Assembly: GCF_002954615.1 (NCBI RefSeq)
Contig: NZ_MSCJ01000003.1
Span: 124,001-188,000, forward strand
From: Photobacterium angustum
GTDB lineage: Bacteria; Pseudomonadota; Gammaproteobacteria; Enterobacterales; Vibrionaceae
Direction of reading: 5' to 3'
DNA length: 64,000 bases
Shown: positions 17,847 through 30,560 of the stretch, piece after piece
Layout of the letters: each line of letters starts with the position of its first letter
Position numbering within the stretch: the stretch's first letter is position 1
Translations under genes and position numbers: made by a program
Notes under the pieces: generated by a model
What the model was told of the DNA's origin: nothing
The model's input: the letters and a program-made list of their open reading frames with translations, nothing else
Database searches by the model: none

Positions 17847-18761
17847 CTAGTGTGTTTTTTTACCGCGAATTTTATTAATCAACGTCACCACAGCAACCAC
17901 CGCGGCCCCCGCAATAACACCCACAATACCGTTCATTAATGGTGGTAGAATAGACGCTGCACCAGGGAAATTTACTGCTTGTACAATGTTCTCTACGATT
18001 TCATGGGAATGCGGCAATGTATGTACAACGATACCGCCACCGACAAGAAACATCGCAATTGTGCCTACAAACGCCAGAGCCTTCATAAGATAAGGTGCTA
18101 TGTTCACCAATAACGAGCCAAAACGGTTTTTCAAACTCGCTTGTTCACTATGATTTACAAGATATAAACCTGCATCATCTAGCTTTACAATACCAGCAAC
18201 CAAGCCATAAACCCCTGCTGTCATCACAGCAGCAATTACGCTAACAACAATGGCTTGAGTTAAAAATGGATGCTCTTGTACAACTCCTAAAGAAATCACA
18301 ATAATTTCAGCAGAAAGAACAAAATCAGTGCGAATAGCCCCTTTTATTTTCTCTTTTTCATACTCTGCGATATCAACATCACTTTGCGCTAACACATCGA
18401 CTTTATCTTCAGTGCTTGCCTCAGAGTGAAATAATTTCTCAACGATCTTCTCAACACCTTCAAAGCATAAGAATAAACCGCCTAATAACAGCATTGGCTG
18501 AATCAGCCATGGGGCTATTACACTGATCAATAACGCTGCAGGTACTAATATCAGCTTATTTTTAAATGAGCCTTTTGCGACGCCCCATACAACAGGAATT
18601 TCGCGTTCAGCACGTACCCCCGTTACCTGTTGGGCATTCAATGCTAAATCATCGCCTAACACACCCGCTGTTTTTCGTGCTGCTACTTTTGTCATCACAG
18701 CAACATCGTCTAATACGGTCGCGATATCATCTAACAAAGTTAATAAACTTGCACCAGCCAC
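17847..18761 (-). CDS. yedI: YedI-family inner membrane protein (DUF808)
   Basis: 304 residues with the family start [48 protein letters not shown], nearly the same as E. coli YedI (305 residues), and five to six membrane helices. The start is GTG, preceded by GGAG. The function is unknown in any species as far as I know. It stands alone on the minus strand. Confidence 0.92.
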   Translation of the reverse strand: [304 protein letters not shown]

Positions 18762-19132
18762 AGGTTACTACTCCTTCCATTAAGAGCCGTTGCTCTTAAA
18801 CACATAAACTAACAATATGATGTTAATACTAAACCGTTAATGCTAACTTCATCCAACATACAGTTAAGCATTATACTGCCTATACCATAAAAATAAAAAT
18901 CAGCGTTTTTTATCGCGTTTTTACGCCCATTTCAATTAAAGTCGGTCTAAAGCCGAATGGCTAATCTTTCTTATCATAACGATAAATCTTTTTTGATTGC
19001 AGTTAGCCTCATTCAATTGTCTAATCGCCAAGCACCCTCTTTTCGGTTTGAGGTGTAGACTGAGATTGGAATTCCTCTCTTTACGTTATGTCATACCGTG
19101 CTAGTAGCAGCACGACCTGTTCGGAAATGACA
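18762..19132. promoter_or_regulatory. Upstream region of the speA leader, with a hairpin
   Basis: Holds the yedI promoter at its left and, at 19097-19114, a perfect 6-bp hairpin CGTGCT/AGCACG with an AGTAGC loop. The hairpin sits just before the GGAA ribosome site of the leader ORF. No other gene is seen. Confidence 0.5.
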
Positions 19133-19294
19133 ATGAAATTATTCGCAGCACTATACCTACAGACATTTTCTTGTCTGAATAAAGTATGCGACAACGCAGC
19201 CAACAGCATCAGACCAACCCAATTTAGACGATCGACACGTATATTCATTAATAGTAATAATGAAACGAACTCTGATAGTCCCAGTTACGCGTAA
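19133..19294 (+). CDS. Candidate leader ORF upstream of speA (53 aa)
   Basis: 53 residues starting MKLFAALYLQTFSCLNKVCD, with a basic segment PTQFRRSTRIFINSN. GGAA lies 6-7 bases before the ATG at 19133; the frame also extends back to an ATG at 19088 with no ribosome site. It lies in the transcribed-looking space before speA, between a hairpin and an imperfect hairpin with a T-run. The RRSTRIF stretch is faintly like the HIRRTTHIM stretch of E. coli SpeFL, the ornithine-sensing leader of speF. That likeness is weak. It could be a regulatory leader peptide or an accidental frame. Confidence 0.4.
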   Translation: MKLFAALYLQTFSCLNKVCDNAANSIRPTQFRRSTRIFINSNNETNSDSPSYA

Positions 19295-19300
19295 TTAAAT

Positions 19301-19335
19301 GCAATACACTGCAGTCAAATGCGGATTGCTTTTTA
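19301..19335 (+). terminator. Imperfect hairpin with T-run between leader ORF and speA (possible attenuator)
   Basis: GCAAT (19301) pairs with ATTGC (19325-19329), with a second short GCA/TGC pairing inside and bulges, followed by TTTTTA. The stem is weak for a full terminator, but its position after the leader stop fits conditional termination. Confidence 0.4.
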
Positions 19336-19471
19336 TTAGCGTAACCTTTAGATCCTGACTTTTATTACGTCAGCAACCATAACCTTCTATTTTAATTGAA
19401 ATTTTCTGCAGTTATGTAGGGCTTCTGTTCGCCTTAAAAAACTGACCGCGTACTTTACAAGGATTAAGACT

Positions 19472-21391
19472 ATGAGTGAGTGGACAATTAATAACGCACG
19501 TGACGTTTATAATACGCCTTACTGGAGCCAAAACTATTTTGATATTGCACAAGATGGTTCAGTGGTTGCGCGTCCTAACTTACAGGCTCCCAACAATACC
19601 ATTGGTTTATCACAACTTGCTGATGAACTGATTGCTGCAGGTGCCTCATTACCAGTATTGGTGCGTTTTCCTGAAGTAATGCACCATCGTGTCGATAGTT
19701 TATGTAGTGTATTTAACCAAGCTATTGAAAATTATGGTTATACAGATGACTACCTTGCGGTTTATCCAATCAAAGTCAACCAACAACAAGAAGTCGTTAG
19801 CGAGATTCTTAAAAGCCAATACGCTAAGCAACAACGTCAGTTAGGTTTAGAAGCAGGCAGTAAACCCGAGCTTATGGCTGTGCTGGCTATGGCGCAAGAA
19901 GCGAGTTCAGTCATTGTCTGTAATGGCTATAAAGATAAAGAATACATTCGTCTTGCACTCATTGGTGAAAAGCTAGGACACGAAGTGTATATCGTCCTAG
20001 AAAAACTATCAGAACTACGCATTATCCTAGAGCAAGCGAAAGAGCTTGGCGTTACTCCACGTCTTGGTTTACGTGCACGTTTAGCCTCGCAAGGTAAAGG
20101 CAAGTGGCAAGCCAGTGGTGGCGAGAAGTCTAAGTTTGGATTATCGGCATCTCAGGTTTTAACTGTGGTAGATGAACTGCGCCAGCGCGATATGCTAGAT
20201 TGTTTGCAATTACTGCATTTCCACTTAGGATCGCAAATTGCCAACATTCGTGATGTAAGAAATGGTGTGGGTGAAGCTGGCCGTGTTTACGCAGAATTGA
20301 AAAAAATCGGTGTCGGTATTACAACTGTCGATGTTGGTGGTGGTTTGGCCGTGGACTACGAAGGTACGCGTTGTCAGAACAGTTGCTCAATGAACTACAG
20401 TATTAACGAATATGCCAACAACATTGTTTATGTATTAGGTGACATTTGCACTGAATACGATATCGCTATGCCACGCATTATTTCAGAGTCTGGGCGTAAT
20501 TTAACGGCGCATCACGCAGTATTAATTACCGATGTTGTGGGGATTGAAAGTTACAAACCTGAGAGTATTTCAGCGCCAGCATTTGACGCACCACAAGTGC
20601 TACATAACATGTGGATGTCGTGGAACGAGCTCTCACAACATGCAGAGCAACGTTCGTTGGTTGAGATTTATCATGACAACCAAAATGATTTAGCCGAAGT
20701 TCACGCCCTATTTGGGGTTGGGATGATTAGCTTTATCGATCGAGCATGGGCAGAGCAAGTCAGTTTGCGCTTATGTTATGAATTAGAAAGAAAACTATCA
20801 GATAAAAATCGTGCACACCGCCCGATTTTAGATGAACTACACGAGCGCTTAGCTGATAAGTTCTTCGTGAACTTTTCTTTATTCCAATCATTGCCTGATG
20901 CATGGGGAATTGATCAAATCTTCCCTATCTTGCCATTAAGTAACTTGGATAAAGCCCCTGAGCGTCGTGCCATTATTTTAGACATTACTTGTGATTCAGA
21001 TGGTGCTATTGATCAATATGTAGAAAGCCAAGGTATTGAAACAACGCTACCGGTTCCGACATGGTCAGCTGAAGAGCCTTACCGTATTGGTTTCTTTATG
21101 GTTGGTGCTTATCAAGAAATCTTAGGTGATATGCATAACCTCTTTGGTGATACTGACACTGCCGTTGTCCGTACCCGTGCTGACGGTGGTTATGAAATAG
21201 AAAAACTTGATCGTGGTGATAGTGTTGGTGATGTATTGCGCTACGTGCATTTAGACTCTAAAGAGTTTTTACGCCAATACCAAACAATGGCTGAGCAACA
21301 CTTAGCTGATCACGAACGTGATGCAATTTTACAAGAATTAGCGGAAGGTCTAGAAGGTTATACTTACCTCGAAGATGTCCGTGCTATTTAA
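19472..21391 (+). CDS. speA: Biosynthetic arginine decarboxylase
   Basis: 639 residues of the alanine-racemase-fold PLP decarboxylase family. The PLP lysine is K101 in [11 protein letters not shown], and the catalytic cysteine is C507 in DITCDSDG. Other family marks are [33 protein letters not shown] and [13 protein letters not shown]. It turns arginine into agmatine. A clear AAGGA site precedes the ATG. The next gene, speB, converts agmatine to putrescine and urea, so the two form a complete putrescine route. Length matches SpeA of E. coli (658) within normal range. Confidence 0.97.
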   Translation: MSEWTINNARDVYNTPYWSQNYFDIAQDGSVVARPNLQAPNNTIGLSQLADELIAAGASLPVLVRFPEVMHHRVDSLCSVFNQAIENYGYTDDYLAVYPIKVNQQQEVVSEILKSQYAKQQRQLGLEAGSKPELMAVLAMAQEASSVIVCNGYKDKEYIRLALIGEKLGHEVYIVLEKLSELRIILEQAKELGVTPRLGLRARLASQGKGKWQASGGEKSKFGLSASQVLTVVDELRQRDMLDCLQLLHFHLGSQIANIRDVRNGVGEAGRVYAELKKIGVGITTVDVGGGLAVDYEGTRCQNSCSMNYSINEYANNIVYVLGDICTEYDIAMPRIISESGRNLTAHHAVLITDVVGIESYKPESISAPAFDAPQVLHNMWMSWNELSQHAEQRSLVEIYHDNQNDLAEVHALFGVGMISFIDRAWAEQVSLRLCYELERKLSDKNRAHRPILDELHERLADKFFVNFSLFQSLPDAWGIDQIFPILPLSNLDKAPERRAIILDITCDSDGAIDQYVESQGIETTLPVPTWSAEEPYRIGFFMVGAYQEILGDMHNLFGDTDTAVVRTRADGGYEIEKLDRGDSVGDVLRYVHLDSKEFLRQYQTMAEQHLADHERDAILQELAEGLEGYTYLEDVRAI

Positions 21392-21413
21392 CTAAAATAT
21401 TAAATAAAAGGTT

Positions 21414-21440
21414 CCTACTACGCTAGTCATGTGTAGTAGG
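21414..21440 (+). other. Perfect 8-bp hairpin between speA and speB
   Basis: CCTACTAC and GTAGTAGG with an 11-nt loop and no T-run after it. It is probably an RNA processing or stability element, or a translation modulator, rather than a terminator. Confidence 0.6.
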
Positions 21441-21485
21441 ACGTCTTAACGGGGCTTTGCCCAAGATTGTTGTTAGGAGAAAACC

Positions 21486-22418
21486 ATGGCAACACTAGCT
21501 AACTACCCAGATTACTCACTATTCGCCAATGCGTTTGGTTTTTTACGTCAACCACTTAACTTCTCTCCAATGGAGTCAGATGCTGATGTGGTGATCACTG
21601 GTGTACCATTTGATATGGCTACAACGGGTCGTTCGGGTAGTCGCATGGGCCCAGGCGCAATTCGTCAAATTTCCACTAATCTCGCTTGGGAAGGTAAACG
21701 CTGGCCGTGGACATTTAATTTATTTAAAACTATCAAGGTTGCTGACTGTGGTGATCTAGTGTTTGATTGTGGCGATGCCGCACAAATGTGTGAACGTCTA
21801 GAAGCTCACGCGACAGGCTTATTAGAGCAAGGCAAAGCAATGCTAAGTTTTGGTGGCGATCACTTTGTGACACTTCCTCTACTACGTGCACATGCTAAAC
21901 AGTTCGGCAAAATGGCATTGATTCACTTTGACGCACATACCGATACTTATGATCAAGGTAGCAAATTTGATCACGGCACCATGTTCTACCATGCACCAAA
22001 AGAAGGACTAATTGATCCTCATCATTCAGTGCAAATTGGTATTCGTACTGAACACAGCCATAACCTTGGCTTTAATGTGATCGATGCAGGTCAAGCCAAT
22101 GATTGGTCTGTAGAACAAATCGTTTCCATGATCAAAGAGAAAGTGGGTGATATGCCTGTTTACTTAACCTTTGATATTGATTGTTTAGATCCTGCTTTTG
22201 CGCCAGGAACAGGAACACCTGTTTGTGGCGGTATGACATCAGATAAAGCGTTAAAAGTGATTCGTGCTTTAGCAGGAATTAACCTTGTGGGTATGGATGT
22301 GGTAGAAGTCGCCCCTTCCTACGATCATGCTGATATGACATCACTGGCTGCAGCAACGATCGCAACCGATATGCTTCACCTATGGGCACTGACGCATAAA
22401 AAAGCAGACATCAAGTAA
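21486..22418 (+). CDS. speB: Agmatinase
   Basis: 310 residues of the ureohydrolase family with the three manganese-ligand motifs: [19 protein letters not shown] and [17 protein letters not shown]. It hydrolyses agmatine to putrescine and urea. AGGAG lies before the ATG. It is 94 bases behind speA with no terminator between, so both are probably one transcript that ends at the strong hairpin after speB. Confidence 0.96.
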   Translation: MATLANYPDYSLFANAFGFLRQPLNFSPMESDADVVITGVPFDMATTGRSGSRMGPGAIRQISTNLAWEGKRWPWTFNLFKTIKVADCGDLVFDCGDAAQMCERLEAHATGLLEQGKAMLSFGGDHFVTLPLLRAHAKQFGKMALIHFDAHTDTYDQGSKFDHGTMFYHAPKEGLIDPHHSVQIGIRTEHSHNLGFNVIDAGQANDWSVEQIVSMIKEKVGDMPVYLTFDIDCLDPAFAPGTGTPVCGGMTSDKALKVIRALAGINLVGMDVVEVAPSYDHADMTSLAAATIATDMLHLWALTHKKADIK

Positions 22419-22452
22419 ACTATAACTTGATTAAGCACGACAAGTTAACAAC

Positions 22453-22485
22453 AAAAAAGCCAGAGCTAAGCTCTGGCTTTTTTTC
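22453..22485. terminator. Strong bidirectional terminator
   Basis: Stem AGCCAGAGC/GCTCTGGCT with a TAA loop, an A-run before and a T-run after, between converging speB and dgkA. Confidence 0.96.
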
Positions 22486-22523
22486 GGTATTTTCTTTATA
22501 TCGCTATAAGTTTTGCTTCTTAA

Positions 22524-22883
22524 TTAACTAATTAAGATACCGCCCCACACCAATACAACCACAGCCATCGCAACAAATACCGCAGCAGAACCAATATCTT
22601 TCGCTCGGCCGCTCAATTCATGATGTTCAGGACCAATACGATCAACCACCGCCTCAATTGCCGAGTTAACTAGCTCAACAATCATCACTAATAACAATGA
22701 AGCAATCATGATCACTCGCTCTAACCCTGTTACAGGTAAGAAAAAGCTAATCGCAGTCATCACCACTAATAACACTGATTCTTGACGAAAGGCTGCTTCA
22801 TTTATCCATGCAGCTTTGAGCCCTTTTGCCGAGTAGCCTGCAGCATTAATTATACGAGTAATCCCTGTTGCGCCCGGTTTCAT
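22524..22883 (-). CDS. dgkA: Diacylglycerol kinase
   Basis: 119 residues with three membrane helices and the family signature INEAAFRQE near the start and VELVNSAIEAVVDRIGPEHHELSGRAKDIGSAAV in the middle, covering the catalytic Glu and Mg site. It phosphorylates diacylglycerol to phosphatidic acid in the inner membrane. The gene follows eptA on the same strand by 43 bases. EptA makes diacylglycerol as a by-product, so the pairing has a direct metabolic logic. Confidence 0.96.
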   Translation of the reverse strand: MKPGATGITRIINAAGYSAKGLKAAWINEAAFRQESVLLVVMTAISFFLPVTGLERVIMIASLLLVMIVELVNSAIEAVVDRIGPEHHELSGRAKDIGSAAVFVAMAVVVLVWGGILIS

Positions 22884-22926
22884 TGTTGTTTATCTCTCTT
22901 ATTATTAATCATTAGCTAGTACTGCC

Positions 22927-24561
22927 TTAGTGGGCGCTAATATTACGACATTGTGAAAATATATCTAGCTTAGGATCATAAACATTCGTTTTAACATCCA
23001 TCATGCCAAGTAATGAATGGAATAAATAATCCTGCGAATATCCCCCAGCGGCGGCTTCTTTCTCTAAACAACCACGATTAATATGCTGACTTTTTTGGTA
23101 TTCAGGCGATAGCCATAATATCAGTGGTACCGTTGTTTGCTCTTTCGGTGCAATAGCATAAGGTAAACCATGCAAGTACACGCCATCTTCACCCAAAGAT
23201 TCACCGTGATCGGCCATATAGAACATCGCTGTATTGGCATGTTGATCATCTTGCTTCAACATATCAATTACTTGGCTCAAAATATGATCGGTATATAAAA
23301 TCGTATTATCGTACGTATTCTTCACTTGTTGCTCAGTACAGTTTTGTAAATCACTGGTATCACACGTGGGAGTAAACAATTTAAATTTTTCAGGATAGCG
23401 ATCGTCATACGTTGGTCCATGACTACCAATGATATGTAAAACAATCATCGTATCTTGCTTAGCATCATCAATATATTGCTGTAAGCCTTTAAGTAAAATC
23501 TGATCATAACAAGAGCCGTTATGGCATAAGCTAGGATCAATCTCAGCACTCATTTCAATATGCTTAACACGATCACAAGCCCCTTTACAGCCACCATCAT
23601 TATCTTTCCATAACACATCAATACCTGCATGATGCAATACATCTAATACACCATCTTGATGGCGTGCTTTAACAGGATCATAATTCACTTTGGTCATGTC
23701 AGAAAACATACATGGCACTGAAGCAGCTGTTGCTGTACCACAAGATTTCACATTGAGAAAACTGATCACATTACGGGTTGCTAATTGTGGGTTGGTATCA
23801 CGCGTATAGCCATTTAATGAATAGTTCATAGAACGTGATGCTTCACCGAGTACCATTACCATTACATTGGGTTTATTAGTTTTTGCTGTGATTGCCGCAT
23901 GTTCATTTACAGCATCAGTGCCAATATGGGTAAATGGCATATTCGCTTCAATTAACTGGTAATGCGCATAACGATAGGTCGCTGATAAGTAATTGGTCGG
24001 ATTAATTAGAGCTTTGATTTCTGAATGATTACGTACTAACGAAGCGTAATCTTTATAATAGCAAGCCGCTATAATTCCGATCACAACCAACGAAATCACA
24101 ATCGATAGCAATTTAGAAGCAAGCTCTTTGATAAATGGCTTAAATTGTACCTTCATCGAAGTAAAGATAATCGCGGGTACAATACCAATTGCAAGTAACC
24201 ACAGCCCACCACCTAAAGATAAATAGCTGGCTGCTTCACCGGTATTCGTCTCAAAAATATTAACGATCATGCCGTAATCAAAGAACACACCATAGCTATA
24301 CATGCCATATGTTGCCAATGATGACAAAATAATCAGTAATGGAATAAGTATGCGATATATGCGAGGCCAGATAAGCACTGTAAAAATAATATTCAGTGCT
24401 GCACAAATAAAGATAGGAATAGAAATAGCAAAAATAATGCTCTTTGGTGGCTGGCTCTCAAATAGCTCTGTGATATGTTGCCATAGCGCAATATTTTGTA
24501 TTGCCGTAAAAAAGAGTGCGACAAGCAGTGTATATAATACGCTGGTTAAGCGGAGTTTCAT
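22927..24561 (-). CDS. eptA: Lipid A phosphoethanolamine transferase
   Basis: 544 residues: five N-terminal membrane helices, then a periplasmic sulfatase-like domain. Seen are the metal-binding GEASRSMNYSLNGY, the nucleophile Thr in SCGTATAASVPCMFS, HIIGSHGPTY, and YMADHGESLGEDGVYLHG. Paired cysteines (GGCKGACD, CHNGSCYD, CDTSDLQNC) match the EptA disulfides. The ATG at 24561 has GGGA 10 bases upstream. An in-frame TTG at 24576 overlaps that site and is less likely. It adds phosphoethanolamine to lipid A, which gives resistance to cationic peptides. Co-transcribed with dgkA. Confidence 0.94.
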   Translation of the reverse strand: MKLRLTSVLYTLLVALFFTAIQNIALWQHITELFESQPPKSIIFAISIPIFICAALNIIFTVLIWPRIYRILIPLLIILSSLATYGMYSYGVFFDYGMIVNIFETNTGEAASYLSLGGGLWLLAIGIVPAIIFTSMKVQFKPFIKELASKLLSIVISLVVIGIIAACYYKDYASLVRNHSEIKALINPTNYLSATYRYAHYQLIEANMPFTHIGTDAVNEHAAITAKTNKPNVMVMVLGEASRSMNYSLNGYTRDTNPQLATRNVISFLNVKSCGTATAASVPCMFSDMTKVNYDPVKARHQDGVLDVLHHAGIDVLWKDNDGGCKGACDRVKHIEMSAEIDPSLCHNGSCYDQILLKGLQQYIDDAKQDTMIVLHIIGSHGPTYDDRYPEKFKLFTPTCDTSDLQNCTEQQVKNTYDNTILYTDHILSQVIDMLKQDDQHANTAMFYMADHGESLGEDGVYLHGLPYAIAPKEQTTVPLILWLSPEYQKSQHINRGCLEKEAAAGGYSQDYLFHSLLGMMDVKTNVYDPKLDIFSQCRNISAH

Positions 24562-24954
24562 TATATCTATTCCCAAGAATGATTATCATAGTTATATAAC
24601 GTCAACATAACTATGATAGAAGATGTTCACGATATAGGTTATGCCAGCCTTGGCGAACAGATCCTATTTTGGCGGCGAATTATATAGCCAAAAACATATA
24701 AATAACTAATATCTATATATATTGAGTGGTATTTAAAATGAAAACAAAGATTCAATTAATGAAGGGCGGTGTTCTCATTTAGGTTCCTTGCACCTTTAAT
24801 AAAGATAGAAGAAATATGCTCTTAGCACTTCTACCGATAAATAAAAACTTAAAGAGGTAAATCAACGCCGCCGTATTATGAACAACCAAGCTGTTTGTAT
24901 CCTGACAAAAGATACTTAGATATCGCTATAAGCCCACTTTATATATAAATAGAT
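24562..24954. other. Intergenic region upstream of eptA
   Basis: About 390 AT-rich bases holding the eptA promoter. The only small frame, 14 codons from 24738, has no good ribosome site. Nothing else is seen. Confidence 0.5.
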
Positions 24955-24995
24955 AAAAACCGCCGATACACATAGGTATCGGCGTTTATTTTGTC
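24955..24995. terminator. Intrinsic terminator after the GH63 gene
   Basis: A perfect 9-bp stem CGCCGATAC/GTATCGGCG with an ACATAG loop. On the minus strand it is followed by GGTTTTTATC. Confidence 0.92.
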
Positions 24996-25043
24996 AGCAC
25001 TTGAGGAGTAAATGCAGATCAAATCACAATGCTACGAAACGGG

Positions 25044-27734
<2,691 letters not shown>

Positions 27735-27941
27735 TCAACGTTAAAATTTGGACTGTTATGGTATTTTTAGTTTTAGCGTAGCTTGGGTATTACTCTGTAC
27801 GCGGAAGGAATATTAAGGGCTAAAACCAAGAGTAAAATTGAAGTAGGTCACATAAGCCATTTTACTAAAATTCAGCTTAGGAATACCGCGTAACAATTAG
27901 ATACAAAGATTAAAAGTAACGTTTCTTTTATTTTTGAAGTA

Positions 27942-27958
27942 ATTTCACACTATGAAAT
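27942..27958. promoter_or_regulatory. Palindrome upstream of the GH63 gene
   Basis: ATTTCA-CACTA-TGAAAT, a perfect 6-bp repeat with a 5-base spacer, 235 bases before the start codon. Candidate operator of unknown regulator. Confidence 0.35.
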
Positions 27959-28027
27959 CACAGTCATTGCTTATCTATTTATCTTTCTTAAATCATTAAA
28001 TGTAAAAGTAGATCTTCCCCCCAAGCC

Positions 28028-28046
28028 ATATCACTCACAGTGATAT
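28028..28046. promoter_or_regulatory. Second palindrome in the same intergenic region
   Basis: ATATCACT-CAC-AGTGATAT, a perfect 8-bp inverted repeat with a 3-base spacer. It lies in the 550-base gene-free stretch between the GH63 gene and the permease remnant. Candidate operator; no T-run, so not a terminator. Confidence 0.45.
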
Positions 28047-28261
28047 TCACCCCAAATACCAAATAAAAATAAATGACTTATGTAACATTCGTAACAAGTC
28101 CCCCCGCTTACTTTTATGGAACTTCATGAGCAAGATCACAGTCATTAAAATGCGGTATTTCAGTATTTATCTTTATTTTTGTGTTATTTGTTGTTTCATC
28201 CTTAAATAAACCTGAAACTTTCAGTAAAAAAACAATTAAAAAGTAAAAAATCGACTTAAAT

Positions 28262-28297
28262 TAAAAATAAAAAAGCCACTCACAAAAGTGAGCAGCT
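28262..28297 (-). terminator. Terminator downstream of the permease remnant
   Basis: Read on the minus strand: GCTGCTCAC-TTTT-GTGAGTGGC followed by a T-run. Confidence 0.8.
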
Positions 28298-28328
28298 TAT
28301 CTATATTATAGTTATTTCGCGATCTTGC

Positions 28329-28838
28329 TTAGTGCTGTGTTGCTACTGTCGGTTTCTTTTCTTCAGCTTGAATAATGACTTGTTGTTTCTTCTCAAAGCG
28401 AGAAATCCACCACCACGCAAGACCAGAGAATACCGCCGTCATAAAGACGTTAATGAAGAACGCACGCACTAAGTCAACACCCGGAGGGAACGCAGATGCC
28501 GTCATACTCACCACGAAAATCACGATAAGAATAGAGATAACTGTCATACCCACTTTTTGCGAGCCCATACGGAAATCACGTGGGGTATCATCATGTTTCC
28601 AGCGGAAAACGAAGTAAGCGATCATGATAAGGATTGGCGGTAACATTGCCGTACCAGCAGTTAAGTTAATAGCAGTGTTCATCATCTGCTGTACTGACTC
28701 AGAGCCAAAACCGTTAACCACTAACATCGCAAATACAAACGCAAACTGCCACCATGCTGCACGCACTGGTACGCCATGCTCGTTTAGCTCTGTGGTTTTT
28801 TCACCGTATACACCTTTAGGAATTTCAGCGATCAGGGC
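28329..28838 (-). pseudogene. C-terminal third of an APC-family permease (YgjI-like), 5' part deleted
   Basis: Reading the minus strand from about 28838 gives AEIPKGVYGEKTTELNEHGVP, then four membrane segments (GSESVQQMMNTAINLTAGTAMLPP, HDDTPRDFRMGSQKVGM) and a normal C-terminus. This lines up with the last 165-170 residues of YgjI-type amino-acid permeases and with the broken ygjI copy at 35840-37270, but is a different paralogue. Everything before AEIP is missing; the sequence switches there to galM on the other strand. It is therefore a 3' remnant left by a deletion or rearrangement. Confidence 0.88.
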
Positions 28839-29470
28839 TTTCCCGGCACACTGAATGTTACTGTGCGTATACCTTAACCGATAGCAACGAAGTGACCATT
28901 CACTACCTTGCTGATACCGATAAAATCACTCCCGTTAATTTAACCAATCACGGTTACTTTAATCTGCAAGGAGCAACATGGGACGGTGATAGTCGCTCAC
29001 ACACAGTACGTATTAATGCTGACTACTATTTACCGACTAATAGCCTTGGTATACCGCTCGATAAGCCACAACCAGTTGAAAATACCAGCTTTGATTTCCG
29101 AACAAGTAAAACACTTAGTAAAGACTTACTAGCAGATAAACAACAGCAGCAAGCTAAAGGTTACGATCATAGCTTTGTGCTAAACCCAACAAGAAAGCCT
29201 GATGAGATTATTGCTAAAGTAATTTCCCCTGATAGCAAAGTCACCATGACGGTAAAAACCAATAAACCAGCAGTGCAACTATATGGTGGAAATTGGTTAG
29301 CAGGTACCCCTGCCCGAAAGGGTAAACAGTATCAAGATTACGCAGGATTGGCGTTAGAAACCCAGTTCTTACCTGACTCTCCAAACCATCCAGAATGGGA
29401 GCAAACCAGTTGCTTTCTTTCTCCTAACAAAAGATACGATTATTCGACCACGTATAGTTTTCAGTTCTAA
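28830..29470 (+). pseudogene. galM: galM (aldose 1-epimerase) remnant, 5' part missing plus a frameshift
   Basis: From 28830 the plus strand reads DQGFPGTLNVTVR, the middle of GalM. At 28866-28870 one base is missing (CGTAT where CGTTAT would continue YTLTDSNEVTIHY). The frame then runs to the normal end with VNLTNHGYFNLQG, KGYDHSFVL, LYGGNWLAG and LALETQFLPDSPNHPEW, including the catalytic Glu segment. About 130 N-terminal residues of the usual 345 are absent. GTG at 28892 could start a 192-residue fragment, but it lacks half the barrel and is not expected to work. Confidence 0.92.
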
Positions 29471-29546
29471 ATATTATTCAGCAAATTAAAGCACTGGGTG
29501 TACTCATTCGGTGCCTTCTTTCGTTAATAGCTTAAATGTAATACGA

Positions 29547-30458
29547 CTAAATAATTGTCGAAATTTGTTTTCGTAAATAATCAATAACAGTCGTTAACTT
29601 AGGATCTAACTTTGCTTGCTGACTCCATGCACAACCTATATCCATCGTGGGTATTATTTCATTAATAGATCTTCTAACTAAACGTCGACCTTCTAATGAA
29701 TATTGTCTAAAGACTAGATCTGAAAGAATTGTGATGCCCTGTCCCATAGCGACAAGACTTCGAACAGCTTCTATTGAGTGTGTGACAAAGCATATATTTG
29801 GATGCGCTGAAGATTGTTGCCAAAAGCTATTTGCCGTTTCAGTATGCTCATCCATATCTAATACAATCAGCGATTCGTTACTTAAATCGGTTAGACAGAT
29901 ATTTTCTTGATACAACAGCGGATGATCGGCAGAAAGCCACAACTTTCGCTCAGAGCGAAGTATCGTTTCGTAATTAAGGTTGATTTTTTCTTGCATATTT
30001 GAAACCAGAATAATGCCTATATCCAACCTGTTTTCAAGCAAGTTTCTTTCTAACTCTCCTCGATTAAACTCATTGATTTTAAATGTAATATTAGGGAATT
30101 GTTTTTTTAATTTAGGTAACAAACAGGGCAGCATATAAGCAGAAATAGTCTCTGTTACGCCAATGCTTATCACTCCTTTATTTTCCACAACAGGCGACTG
30201 TATCTCCTCTATGGCATTTTCAACATCATAAAGAATATGCCGTGATTTCATTACAAAACCTTCCGCAACGTCAGTAAGCGCAACTCCTTTCGCATGACGT
30301 ATGAGTAATTTTGCTCCTAATATATCTTCTAGCTTTTTCAAAGCAATTGTCATGGAAGACTGAGACACACTGCAACGTAATGCTGCCCTTGATATTTGCC
30401 CAGTCTCAGCAACCGCAACTAAATATTCCATCTGACGAAGTGAAAGACCAACAGACAT
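29547..30458 (-). CDS. LysR-family transcriptional regulator
   Basis: 303 residues with the N-terminal helix-turn-helix LRQMEYLVAVAETGQISRAALRCSVSQSSMTIALKKLE and a C-terminal effector domain (GVISIGVTETISAYMLP, DIGIILVSN, GQGITILSD). It diverges from the molybdopterin oxidoreductase gene with only 102 bases between, the usual arrangement for a LysR activator of its neighbour. Its effector is probably a substrate of that enzyme, but nothing in the sequence names it. Confidence 0.9.
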   Translation of the reverse strand: MSVGLSLRQMEYLVAVAETGQISRAALRCSVSQSSMTIALKKLEDILGAKLLIRHAKGVALTDVAEGFVMKSRHILYDVENAIEEIQSPVVENKGVISIGVTETISAYMLPCLLPKLKKQFPNITFKINEFNRGELERNLLENRLDIGIILVSNMQEKINLNYETILRSERKLWLSADHPLLYQENICLTDLSNESLIVLDMDEHTETANSFWQQSSAHPNICFVTHSIEAVRSLVAMGQGITILSDLVFRQYSLEGRRLVRRSINEIIPTMDIGCAWSQQAKLDPKLTTVIDYLRKQISTII

Positions 30459-30560
30459 ATTGTTTTTCTCAATAATGAACTATTTAAAATATATATTAGC
30501 AATACCAAGGTTAAATTTATAGCGTAGTCAAATCAGTATTCTCATAGGACTTTTTGATTT

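Noticed and set aside
19088..19132. Leader ORF starting at ATG 19088 (68 aa)
   Set aside because: No ribosome site at this ATG, and the hairpin 19097-19114 would lie inside the frame. The ATG at 19133 is better placed.
28892..29470. A complete aldose 1-epimerase gene starting at GTG 28892
   Set aside because: The homology to GalM continues upstream in another frame to 28830 and then breaks off, so this is the tail of a damaged gene and not a short intact one.
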